Positions 49,928 through 62,545 of a stretch of DNA of 64,000 nt are shown here, piece after piece (positions within the stretch are counted from its first letter, which is position 1; each line of letters begins with the position of its first letter). Below the pieces are notes generated by a model. It made no database searches. It had not been told where the DNA came from and saw only the letters and a list, made by a program, of their open reading frames with translations. This stretch comes from Monosporascus cannonballus (taxonomy: Eukaryota > Ascomycota > Sordariomycetes > Xylariales). Location: positions 210,570 to 274,569 of the forward strand of contig QJNS01000093.1 in the NCBI GenBank assembly GCA_004154925.1, in the 5' to 3' direction. The translations under genes were made by a program, and so were the position numbers.

Positions 49928-52900
49928 TGATCTTTTTTTTCCAGGATTTTCGTCCCGAAAATTAACTTGTAAGTATTTGTTTCGAAATATTTTTTCGCGT
50001 TCGGAAATATGTTAAACTTTTTTCTAAGGTGAAAATCGCATAATGAGATTTTTTATTGGCTATTATTTTATCGGCTGATCCTCGTTAAATGGCGCCTTAT
50101 TCGTATTGCGAACGTCGGAAATTTAAGTGCAAATTATTTAAAAGGGATTTTTCCTGTTATTTTTCGTATATCCGTTATTAATAGGCCAATTATAACGTCT
50201 GTAACCTTAATCCCGAATATTTATAGAATATTGCCGTTTAATACTATAAATTTAAAAAAAAGTTAACGATCGCTATAAAAGCCGAAGAATTTGCTAAGGC
50301 TTGTACCTGTCATATTTGGAAACAAAAGAAAATGTAATATAACAAAATAATAAAAGCCGTATCTCGTGGTATTGATAATTTTGAGAAACTGGAGAAATTG
50401 AAGCATTAAGAAAAACAGGTCGAATTAATGGCCGCCTAGGCTATATCGACAAAGGCCGCGTCTTTTTTCGATTGGTCCAGCCTTAAATCCATTAATTGGT
50501 TGTTTACCGATTAAGAGATCTTTAATCCCGTTAATTCCGACGTTGCCGGTAAAAATTCTTTAATAAGCGCTGGGCGCTAATAAGATTTTTAACAGGTTTC
50601 CAGATGTTCTCCAAATTTAAATATTTTTTCCACTTAATTAGATACTGGGTAAGTCCGTTTTATTTTTGTATATTAAAGATTTTCTCTACCTTATATATTT
50701 ATACGTTTTCCATTTCCATATTGTTTTATGCCGTATGTATCTTAATTATATCCGCAGTTAATTCGAATAAAGAAGCGTAAAAAATTAAATAGAATTTGAG
50801 TTGTAGTAAAAGTTTTAATTGGTAATTATTTTCTAAGATTTTTTTAGCGATTTTATATGGACCGATAAATTTAAAATTAAGTTTTTTATTAAGTTGTTTT
50901 ATTTAAATATTTTTAATAGCGAAAAAAATTATTTTCTTTTTTTCGAAAATTAAATTCTTTAACCTTATTTAGTTATAATATTTCTTTATTTAATTTCGTA
51001 CAAATTTTAATTTGGTTTTTATTTTTTACTATAATTATTATAAATATTTTAATATAAGGATTATTTTAATATTAATTAAATCGTTATTCCGTACTTTTTT
51101 ATAAAGTTTTAAAATATAACAAAAATTTGCGTTTATTAATATTATTTTAATATTTTCGTAATAATTACAATTATAAGCTATTTACGAAATTAATAATTTC
51201 TTAACTTAATTATTCTATTTACAATTAATATAATATCGCAAATATGGCTTTAAAATTTAATTCGTTTATTTTATTTATTTATCCGTTTATAACTTAAATA
51301 CGGTAAATAATTTGTAATTTAGGTTAATTTATACTATAAAACTCTATTAAAACTTAAATGGAAATATTAATTCTTTATTTAAAATAATTTTTTTAGTAAT
51401 TCGTATCTACTGAAAATATATTTGAAAAAAATATATATATTTTTATTTGGCGTTTATATCTTTGTAATATAATAAAAAATAAAAAGAATTCATAATTGGA
51501 TTTTTAATATAGGAAATTGGATAATAAAGTCGAACATAATTAAATATTATAATCATTTTACTATTAATAATAAATATAATTTTCCGTATAATTTATATCG
51601 TCGAACTTTTATTTTAGCGCAAATATCGTATTGCCGTATAAATTTTTGTACCGTTAATTTTATTTTAGGAAAGAAATATATGCGTTAAAACCGTTTTAGA
51701 GTTTTATAAATTTCAGAATATTTATATAACTAATATTTATGTATATTTCGTATTAAATCTTTCTTGTATTTTTTTGGAACTTGTATTTTGTTTGTTCTTT
51801 GGTTTTCTAGGAAACCGTTATTATACTGCTAGATTTTCTGGTATATATTTAAGGGTACTATTCGAATTATCGCAATTTTTCGCAGGCGTAAATATTTTTG
51901 TGTAGTAATATCGAAAATTATGTAGCTGATTTTAATTAATTTCTTTTCGAAATTTAATTACTTGCTTAAAATGTTTACTTTGTTATTTTTTGATTTTTTT
52001 AATAAATAATAACGAAATCGAAATTGGCTAATTTTTTCGTATAACGAAGTTATCGTCTCGTAAATTTCTTAGTCGTAATAAATTAAGTAAGATTTTAATA
52101 ATTTATATAAATTTTAATTTAATGCAAATGTTCTTTTAAGAAACATCTAAATTCTCGAATTATCATAATAATAGCCGTAAATTCCGTATCTGGAATACTG
52201 TAATTAAGCTGGGTTTTTCTTAACTTTTATAAAAAAATATAATTAGGTGTAATTTGCCTTATATATTTCGTTATTTAATTATTATATTTCATGCGTAATC
52301 TGAAATATCGGTTTTTAATTTAACAAAACGGTTTAAATTATATATGATTAATATTAGTTCGTTACTAATCGTATTCTTAATACTCTGAAATATATTTTTC
52401 CGTAATTAACGTTTATTTACACTTTTTTTTTTCGTAAAGTTCGTTAAAGATATAATTATTTTACTAAAATTCCAAATAAATTTCCTATAAAAATTGGCGA
52501 ATCCAAGGAATATTTATACCTTTCTAGCCGGAATTGATATTTATTATTTGTAATTATAACGAGTTTTTAGGAGTTTATCTTAATATGTTTGAATATAATA
52601 ATATATCCCAGATATTTTATTTTTTATACGTAAAATTATTTTTTTGTATTAATAAATAGCTTTACGTTTCATAAAATTTGAAAAACTTTATATACGTATC
52701 TTATATATGCTTTTTTAAAAAAAATAAAAATATTGTCGAAATAATATACGATAAAGATATGGAAATATTTTCGTAATATATAGTTAATGATCCGTTAAAA
52801 GATTATTGGTACATTCGTAAATCTTATTAATATAACCAGATATTCGAATAATCTGTATTTTATTTTAAAATCAATTTTTTATTTTTATAATCAAAGGTAA

Positions 52901-55866
52901 TAATATTTAGTTTTTAAAAATAACGTCGTTTAAGTATTAATAATTAATTACAAATCGTAATTTTCCGTTTTTTTATACGAAAAATATAAGGTATTCTGTT
53001 AATAATTTCGAAACTTAAATTTATCCTTTTTATAACCGATTTTCCAGATATTCTTTAAAAGTATATAACTTATTCCCGTTAAGGTTATAAATAAGGTAAA
53101 ACTTTATTAAGGATTTTTCTTTAAAAATTATCTTATAATCTTATTCGTTATATTTTAATAATTTCGTATTAAGGTTTTTTTAAGAAACCTTTTATATATA
53201 TAATATTATGGTAATATATTAATTGAAATTTCCGATTTTTACAGCTATTATTTTAAGTTGTTATTTAATTTCTTTAATTTCGCTTTAATAATAATAACGA
53301 TACGTCGTATTTTTCTTTGATATCTATTTTTTTTCTTATGTTTTATCTCTTTAAATAATAAGGTTTTTATCGTATTCTTATGCCTATATTAGTTGTTATT
53401 TTCGATTAAATATTTTGATCTCATTTATTTCATTTTTTACCCGCTAATATAATATAAGATAAACTTTATGTAATTAATCTTTTTATTAATTAAGATTCCG
53501 TATTAACGTATCTATAATAATCTTAAGATTATATCGTAATTCTAAAATGGAACGATATCGAAATTAATTATTTGATATCGTTTTTAAATAAAAATCTTAA
53601 AATAATTAATTTCGCGTCTAATTTTTTGTTATCGTAAGCGAATTTCTAACTTTCGGAATTCGTCGTTATATAGGATTTTAACTTGTATTTCTATGGCAAT
53701 TTAAGCTATTAACTATATCCGGTATAATGTAACCTCCGCTTAGCGCTCCGTAATCCACTATTGCGATATATTAATGCGTTCAGATTTGTATTTCTAAGGT
53801 GATAAAGTTTTTAACGGCTTTTATCGTCGCATTTAAAGCTCTTTTTGGAAGTTTGTTTTAATATTTTCGAGTTTTGTTATTTTACAGCTTTTTTATAAAT
53901 AACGTTTTTTAATTCCTGTTCGGATTCGTCGAATTTTGTTTATGTTTTTACGTTTAACGCGTTAAGTTATTATATTTGTCGTTATTGCCGGCGTATTATT
54001 ACTTTAAATTATATTAATTACTTTTAATTTTAATATAATTTTTGTTCTTATTAAATCCATTATTTTTTAATAATTTTAACTTTATTTTATTATGCGTTAT
54101 TCTAATTATCGTTTTAAACCTTTCTCATAAATTAACGTATTTTTCTTTAATATTTTTTATAAAGATTTATAATAAGGACTAATTAAAAAGAAAAATCTGT
54201 AATTACTTTTTAATAATATTGTTTTATTATATGCTAAATTTATTTTTTTTTTCTATTTAATAATTGTATTACTAGAAATAACAAAAAAAGGTTTTTTTGC
54301 GAGTATTATTTTTTCCGGGTCAGTTTTTTATTTCGGCTAATTATTAAATATTTTCTGGGGTTATAAATTGAAAATATTAATATTACTATTATTTTTTTTA
54401 TTTCCGGTACGGTTTAAAAAGTCGAATCCATTATAATATATATAAATAATCCGTCTATAAATATATTATTTTTATTTCTTGTAATCGAGATATTGTCGTT
54501 ATTGATAATATATGGCCTGCATTTTGCCGTATCGATTAGGGGTTTTGAGATAAAGTTTTTCTGTCCAATTCTAATATTCGCATAATTATTTTTATTATAC
54601 TTTTTGTTATATTCGCGATATTTTTTAAGCCAGTTTTCTAGTTTTTCACATTTTTCGTAAAATATTTTATCGTAATGGCCTTTGTTATACCTTTTCTTAT
54701 AAAAAACTTTGTACGTATTTAGGCCGAGTTATTTTAATAGATTTACTTCTATTTTTTTAATTTCTTCTGGATTATTTTTCGGATAAAAGTTTTTAATTAT
54801 TTTAATGTAAATTTTTAGGTGCCTTATATCATGCTGCCTTATGCCTTATTTTGTTATAATTAAAGTATATGGTTTGGTTTTAGTTTTTTCTATAAATAGC
54901 TCCTAATTCTATAAGTTCTAATGTCGCACCGTAAAAGGTGTTATTACGTCGAAAAGCGTTAATATTAGCCGTATATCGAAATTTATTATTATTTTTTTGA
55001 TACCCTTAATACGTTATATATATTATCGATCTTTAATTTTAATTATTATAGCTATAAAATCCGATAAATAATTAAGCTAATTAAGCTTAAAAAGTTTCTT
55101 TTGTATTTCTTTTTTTAAGCCGTCGAAAAACTTAGTTATTAATATTATATATCCTTAATTTAACTTAAAAACTAATTAAATTAACTTATTGTCGTAATTA
55201 AATATTAATCCTTTTTATTAAAATTATTAGATTTGTATTTCGGCCTTTATTTCTTTATTTATTATTCTTAAAAATTTCGTTAATATTAGTCTAAATTATT
55301 CGTAATTATTATAAACTCGTATTATTTCTGGATTTTATTTTTTAATTAGTAAAATAACGTATTTCCTTATAGCGGGCTTAAATTAAATAACCGTAATTCC
55401 AGTAAATCATCCGATTACGAATTTAATTCGTACAGTAGGCGTAATAAGTCGAATAAAAAAAATACCCGAAATATGTTCGGCATTAGGTTAAAAACAGTTA
55501 TAACTTAGTTAAAATTCTGTCGAAAAATGCTGGCTTAAAAGGCTTAAAGATTTTCTCTAATTCCTTGGTAAAGTTTAGCTGGATAATCTGGTTCGTTCGA
55601 AAGGGCTTTCCGATTTCGAGAGCCTTCTCTTTTTTCTTAAATTTCTTATAAGCGGCTTAAAGAGACGTTGTAAAAGAATTATTATTTTTCTCAAACTAAA
55701 GGATACGTTTATTTATAGTATCCAGGCGTCGAAAAACTTCTTCGCGAAAAAGGCGAAGCCGTTCCTTTTCAGATTTTATTTTAATATCCGGGTTATTTGC
55801 TGATAAATATAATGTCGGCGATATTGCTTAAAGTTTAACAATATTATTAAATAAAGGTTTATAACA

Positions 55867-56257
55867 TATAACGGCTTAAAGTTTAATTAATTATTATATT
55901 TTAATTATATAAACTTACACTAATAAAAATATTATAAACAATTAAATAATATATATAATAACGTATTATATTTTTTAATTTTAAAAATATTTTAAATAAT
56001 AAAATATTATTTTCAGTTAATATTATTAAAATTATGAAAATAAGAACTATATTATAATCGAACGTAATTTTTATTTATGTTAAGGTTCGTTAAATTTATT
56101 AGCGATCCGCGTAATCCAGGATTTGCTGAACTCGCCAGCGATCCGTGTAATCCATAACTCGCTGGACTTGTCAACGATCCCCGCGATTACGTAACTTAAG
56201 ATCATCTCCAGTCTTTTCTGACCGTTTCCGATCGTGCCAAGTGGTTGGATTATAACA
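55867..56257 (-). repeat. 5' LTR of element 4
   Basis: 391-bp LTR starting TATAACGGCTTAAAG and ending TATAACA. It has three copies of the 36-bp unit (about 56085-56192). The outer 150 bp is much less mutated than the rest. Confidence 0.88.
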
Positions 56258-56262
56258 AATTA
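56258..56262. repeat. Target-site duplication, right copy (element 4)
   Basis: AATTA directly after the TATAACA end of the right LTR; identical to 49502-49506. Confidence 0.8.
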
Positions 56263-59200
56263 CGCGTTCTGTCGAAATAATCGATTTAATCCGGCCTAAT
56301 CGATTTTTTCGTACATATCCAACTTTAATATACATTATTTTGCGATTTTCTAACCTTTCGTTAAAGATAATTTTAAGTTAATAACAATAATCTTTTATTG
56401 TAATCAAAGATGCTCGAAAAAAAGCTTTCAGTTTGATATTATAAATAATAATAATAAAAAACCCGAAACAAACTTTATTATCGTGATCGGATTACGTCTA
56501 TATATATGCAAATAAAAACCTTTTTTATAAGTAAGGTAAAAATCATCGAATATGTTAAAATTTAAACATATAAAAAAACAACTTCGATTAATATAATATT
56601 ATACGCTGTTTTTCTTACATATTAAGTTTTAATTCTATAAACTTAGGAAAGGTAGATATATTTATAAACGTTTTTAATAATTTATAAAGCTTTATCGAAT
56701 AAATTATTGTCGAAAGATATTAGAAAATTCATTAATTAAAGTTATGTTTTAAAAGGCCGATCACGATTAATATTATTAAAAAACAATATTATATTATATA
56801 TAAAAGTATCGTTAATATTGACTTAAGCGTATAAATCGAGATATTAAGAAAGGTTAACAAATTTACGCAAGATAAAACAAATTTGAAATATAAAAGATTT
56901 ATCGATAAAAATAATAACGAAAATAATATAAATAATAACTTATTTCGAGTTAATAAATTCTTTTCAATTTTATCGAATAGAAAAATCAAATATATCGTAA
57001 AAGAATTAATAACAAACAAAAACCCCAAGACACAAGATAAAAAAATAAAATATAATAAATAGCTAAAATCGGAACAAATGTTAATTCGAACAAAAATAAA
57101 CAGGATTAAATAATAGCGAACGAAAACGAATTTATAAGAAAAACTCTCAAATACGGATATTTAGAATTACCGTGAACATTTAAATTAGCCGTTATATAAA
57201 AACGTTCGTATTTATAACTTTTTGAAAACAGATAAAATTAAAGAAAATAAAAGTTAATAAGTTTTATTCGATCGTATTTAATTAAATTGCGTATTATTGG
57301 ATTAAAATTTTACAAAAGGCTTTTTTTTAACTTTTAATTTTATTTAAACCTATCCACTTTAAATTAAATTAATCAAATTTATATATTATTTACTTTGTTA
57401 TTCTTAATTAATTTTAATTGTATTATAAAAATATTAAATTTTATAAAATTGTGTAACCTTTTTAAAAGATAATACCTATTAGTTAAATATAAGTTTCTTG
57501 ATTTTTTCGACACTTAAATCTAACATAAAAACTACAAATAAGTTAAGAAATACTTAGGTGAAATAATAAGAAAATTGTTTTATTTTTTAATATACTAATC
57601 GTAAAATTATAAAATCGATTAAAGTAAATATCTCTTAAAATTAATAAGATCAAATTTGCTAAGTTTAACTCGAAACTCGTCTAATATCGTTTAATATAGA
57701 GGAACTCGATAATTTACGGCTTTTTTAAAAGTTTGAAAAAATATATATAACGTAAAAAGAAAACGAATACGATATAATTGCGAGTTTTTAAACACGAAGA
57801 GTATCCGTATTTTATATACGATAAAATTAATTAAATTAATATTTAAAAATAAATATATAAAGGTAAAGCAAAGTAATACGATTAACTTTATTTTTTTCGC
57901 CAAATTGGTTCGTATTTCAATTAGCTAAAATATTTTTAATAAAATTTAATTACAACCAAGCGAATGACTTATAATTAAATTCGTTATAACTTATTTATTA
58001 GAAAAGTTCCTTTTTAATGTAATTAAAATTATTAACTTTTAATTTATTTAATTGTCGTACTTTTGCTTTATAACTAATAAATATTAAAAGAGTTCAAATA
58101 TTATTATTTTAAATTTGGTTAAATCTAATATATTTATTAAAATTATAATGCATTGTAATTTTATTGCGAAAATATTTGGAAATCGATTTAATTTAATAAG
58201 GTTATATTGGTTTTATAAGTATATACGTAAATAGTAATAACCGAGATTCGAATTCGATAACAAGTAATGCGTAATTATTACGTATTAAATTCTATTATTT
58301 CGAATTCAATAGAATATTAATTATATAAAGTTCAGTTAGTAAATACCGAACAAATATTAATAAAAGATTAAACGGCCGATATAAACAAATATGTAACAAT
58401 AAAAATTACGTGATATATTGTAAATGAATATAAATATTTATATATATTTCGAATTTATATTTTTAAAATTTGTAATAATTAATAATAAAATAAACAAAAT
58501 TTACTTCTACGTTGGTTAACTTCTTGTATTTATCAGGAACACTTTCGATCGTTTTTTTATTAATTTTAGCGTTATAAAAGTGTTTATATAAAGTTTAAGT
58601 GTAAATTTACGAAAAATATTAAAAATCGTTATTTACAATAATTGTAAAATGGATATAAATTTATATACCCGATTATATTTTGCGTTGAGCTTTTTTCGTT
58701 AACAAAGTATAAATTTCTTTTTATTTAAACTTAAAGTTTTTAAAAATTTAATGGCATACTAATTCGATTCAAAATAGATGAAAGTAATATCTTTTAAAAA
58801 TATAATAAAGCTGTTATTGCGAAAACATTCGAAAAACAGAGAATATAAACGTAATCGACATTTTTTTTAATAATATCCGATTGAATTTAACGCGGAGAAA
58901 TATTTTATTTGTGCAAATCTCGATAAAACGACAAATGTTTTAAATATATATAGAATTAATTTATCAAAATAAAAATAAAAGTATTAAGCGGGACAATATA
59001 TTTATAACGAATAATAAATTATAGAAGTTAAAGTTTAAATTTAAGCAGAATCTAAGATATAATAATAAAGGTAAAATAATAAAAGAAAATCAAAAGAAAT
59101 ATAATAAAATGAAAAATAAAAAATAAATACGAATAGATAAATCCGAACAAAATAGAACGATATAAAACCGAAATAATATATTATATATACTTAAAATATT

Positions 59201-59785
59201 CAGAGTTTTTTGCAACAATTTTTAGTTTTATTCTATTTAATGTAAATAATTTGAAAACATTAAATTTACACTATGTATTTTATAAATGTATTTTAAAATA
59301 ATAATACAAATGTAAATATATTTAAATTTAAATATTATTTCTTTAATAATGTCATATATAAATTTAACTGTATAAAAGTTATATTTTTAATATAGATTTA
59401 AAATTTACATTATTTATTTCTTTTGGTTTTATTTAACTTAAAATTTGACAATAATTCAACATTCTAAAAAAAATGAAAAAAAAATATTTATTTAATTTAA
59501 AGTACGGTTATAATAAAAAATTTTATTTCTTTTTAAAATAATTAAAATTACCAATAATCATATTTTAAACTTCAATTTAATATTATTTTATTTCGTAAAC
59601 AAACGTTTTAATTATAATTCTTATATTGCAAAATAAAATATGCCTAATTTTTAATGTAAATTATTTTTGAACCTTTTTTAGACTTTTATATAAAAGTATT
59701 TATGAAAGTTTCATTATATAAAACTATATTATTAAAAATATTATGAAAGTTGAAATAATAAACTACTTATAACTATATTTTATAA
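56263..59785. other. AT-rich hypermutated block without recognisable content
   Basis: 3.5 kb of very AT-rich sequence between element 4 and the next LTR. I see no LTR, no RT or integrase motif and no plausible gene. The minus-strand frames at 56789-57028 and 57691-57903 are Ile/Leu/Phe-rich chance frames. It is probably an old, fully decayed repeat. Confidence 0.55.
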
Positions 59786-60093
59786 TGTTACGTTTTAATA
59801 AGCTACGACTTCTAGAAACAATCGTTATTCGAACAATTAAAAAGATTAAATAAGTCAGATTAGGTAGCGAATTATTAACTTACCTGTAGTAAGCTAATAA
59901 GTCGAATTATTAACCAATTGGTAATAAGTTAATTAATCGAATTAAGATATATATATTCGTTATTTAAAATATTTTTAATATTACGAAATATAATTCGTTA
60001 TTATAATTATGATTTAAACTTTTACGATATTTTTATTAATATAAATTTATAAGATTTAGATTTAATAATTAATTACGCCTCTTAATCGTTATA
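59786..60093 (+). repeat. 5' LTR of the truncated Ty3 element
   Basis: 308-bp, strongly mutated LTR related to 8915-9266. Confidence 0.78.
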
Positions 60094-62545
60094 AGTTATA
60101 AACTCCTATTTAATAAAGCTGCTAAACGTTAAGTAATATATTTAATTATTATATAAATTAACGAACAGACGATTATTTCTTTAATAAAAGCTTAATTTTA
60201 ATATGAAATATAAAGAGTACAAGTTTAAATACAATAATTTACATTGAATTTAATACAAACGAGCCTGCCGAAATTTAAGGTTAAAAACTTTAAACTTTAT
60301 AATAAAGAAGATAATATACAAAGTTTTTTTATTTAGATAAAAATGTATTGCAGATTCCAGAAATTCGAAGCATCGGCGAATAAGAGTTTTGTCGTTACTG
60401 TGTTTTTAACGGGAGATATTTTTAATTAATTTAAAAATATTATAAGTGATTATTTAAAATATATAAAGACCGATTAAACAATGTCTATTCAAAGGTTTTT
60501 TCGCAATTATATTTAGGAAGTTTATAGTTAAAACAAGATAAGACGATAGTAACGAAAACATGTATATTGATATATTTTATAATAAATCATAAAATGTCTT
60601 TACAAATAAAATTATTAAACTTTTAAAACATGGAGTTTTAATTCATTATATCAACGAAATTATTAAAATTAATAATAAATTATACAAATCACGTTCAGAA
60701 GAAAAAATAATATATTTTAAAATATAAATGCAAATCTGTTAAAGAATAAAAAATGCCATATATTATATATATTTTATAGTATGATAGCGAGGGTTAGAAA
60801 ATTCGAAACAATTTAAATTAAAAATAATAACCAAGGTAAATATTATAATTACGACGAAATAAGATATTATTGAAGTATTTACAAAATACTTAAAAAATTA
60901 ATATAGATTAATTAAATATTTATATTAGAAAATTAATTAAAGAACAATAAAAAAATAATAGTAAGGTAATTTATATAATTTCAATTCATTACGAATAAAA
61001 CTTATTATAATAAAGAATCCGACACAAAATATAAAAACAAAAGAAATTAACTTAAAAAAGGTTCGAAAAAAATAATATGACTTTAAAAAACAATCGAACA
61101 AATATTAGAAATAAATAAAAAACGTTTTTTCGAAATTCTTCATCGGTATAATAAAATATACATAATATATTAGAGACAACGAGAATATCTAATATATTAC
61201 GATTAAAATAGACTATATATTAAGGTATTATACGAATATATAAAAAGAATTCGATTTTCTTATTTAAACCAGAAACAATAAGATAAATAAACGATAATAT
61301 TAATAAATAAAAGATTTTAAAAAGTTAATTATAAAATAATAAAAATAAAACAATCTTTTTTATTTTTATAACTAACACAATTATTCATTTGTAAAAACGT
61401 TAATATACTAATATACTAAAAGGTTATTACTAAAAATTGATTTCAGGTTTTTATTTTTAATTAATATCTCTTATACATCTTAAAGTTTTAAATCATATAT
61501 TGAAATATTTTATTTAAAAAGTAATAGGAAGTAAACAGCATAGTAAAATATTATATATTACATAGAACATTAATTCATTTAATAAGATTAAAAGTTATAA
61601 ATTAATTAAAAATAATTAAGAGAATTTAAAAGATAAATACGCTAGCAAAAACGACAAATTTAATAATTTAACGTATTATATATTACAATATAGATAAAAT
61701 TGAACAAATTCAAAACAGAATTTAAAAACGTTATTTATAAAACGCCTGCAAAACAATAAATCTTAAAGAAATTAGAAAGAATTTTTAAAAAGGTTTTAAA
61801 TATAATAGAAGGGTATTAATAATTTTAATAATTTAAAAATACAAATCGAAACATAATAGTATATTATAATAGTAAATTATCAAACTTTAAGCCGAAATTA
61901 TATTTTATTAAATGTTATTAGGAAGTTGAAATTATTATAAATATATATGTTATAACTTTATATAATTACGAGTATCGAGAATCACTATTTCGATTATAAT
62001 AACAGGAAACTTTAATTTAAAATTAATTATTTCAAGATATTTCTTTAAAAACAATATCAAATATACAGTTTCGATATCGTTTCATTTAGAAATTAAAAAA
62101 TAATTTTAGAAAAATTATAAATATATTAGTAGAAAACATTAATTGATAAAAGGATTAACAAGTAAAATTCGATTTATATTTTGTCCATATGTAAAATATA
62201 AAAGAAGTAAAATTTTACAATTGGATTGAAAATAGTAACGAATATAAGTATAAAGATATAATATATATTTTATTATTCAAAATATAAAATATTAAAGAAA
62301 TACGATACATTGTTATTAGTACTAAAATAGAATTTAAGTAATAAAATAACGATTTAAAATAATAGTTGTAAAAACATAAAAGTTAAATTAATCTATTATT
62401 ATAAGTTTATAAATATATATAGTTTTATAGAAAAACCTTAAATATAAAATTATTAAACTAGAAGAAATAAAATTATAAAATAATTTTAAAATAGATATAG
62501 TTATAAAGTTATATCTTATTTATAATTGTAATAGAAATAAATTGG
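59786..62545 (+). mobile_element. Truncated Ty3/gypsy element (5' LTR to start of RT)
   Basis: The 5' LTR at 59786-60093 starts TGTTACG and aligns along its length with the element 2 LTR (aagctacga, attattaactta, ending CGTTATA). It is followed by the same internal start seen in the other copies (gttataaactcc...atttaataa). The internal sequence remains colinear with element 2 to a point corresponding to about 11,925 there, just before the RT active-site region, and then stops. No 3' half or 3' LTR follows; instead a minus-strand element piece begins. Confidence 0.8.

Larger units (their letters stand above)
49507..56257 (-). mobile_element. RIP-degraded Ty3/gypsy chromovirus LTR retrotransposon (element 4)
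   Basis: A 6.75-kb element with LTRs at 49507-49927 and 55867-56257 and a perfect AATTA target duplication. Coding strand is minus. The RT box near 52716-52760 reads on the reverse complement HIFIVYYFDNIFIFFKK, where the second catalytic Asp is Asn. A chromodomain remnant lies near 50600-50690. It is colinear with elements 1 and 3 over its whole internal region, so it belongs to the same family. Reading frames are destroyed by stops. It sits just outside the right edge of the gene island, mirroring element 3 on the left edge. Confidence 0.93.
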
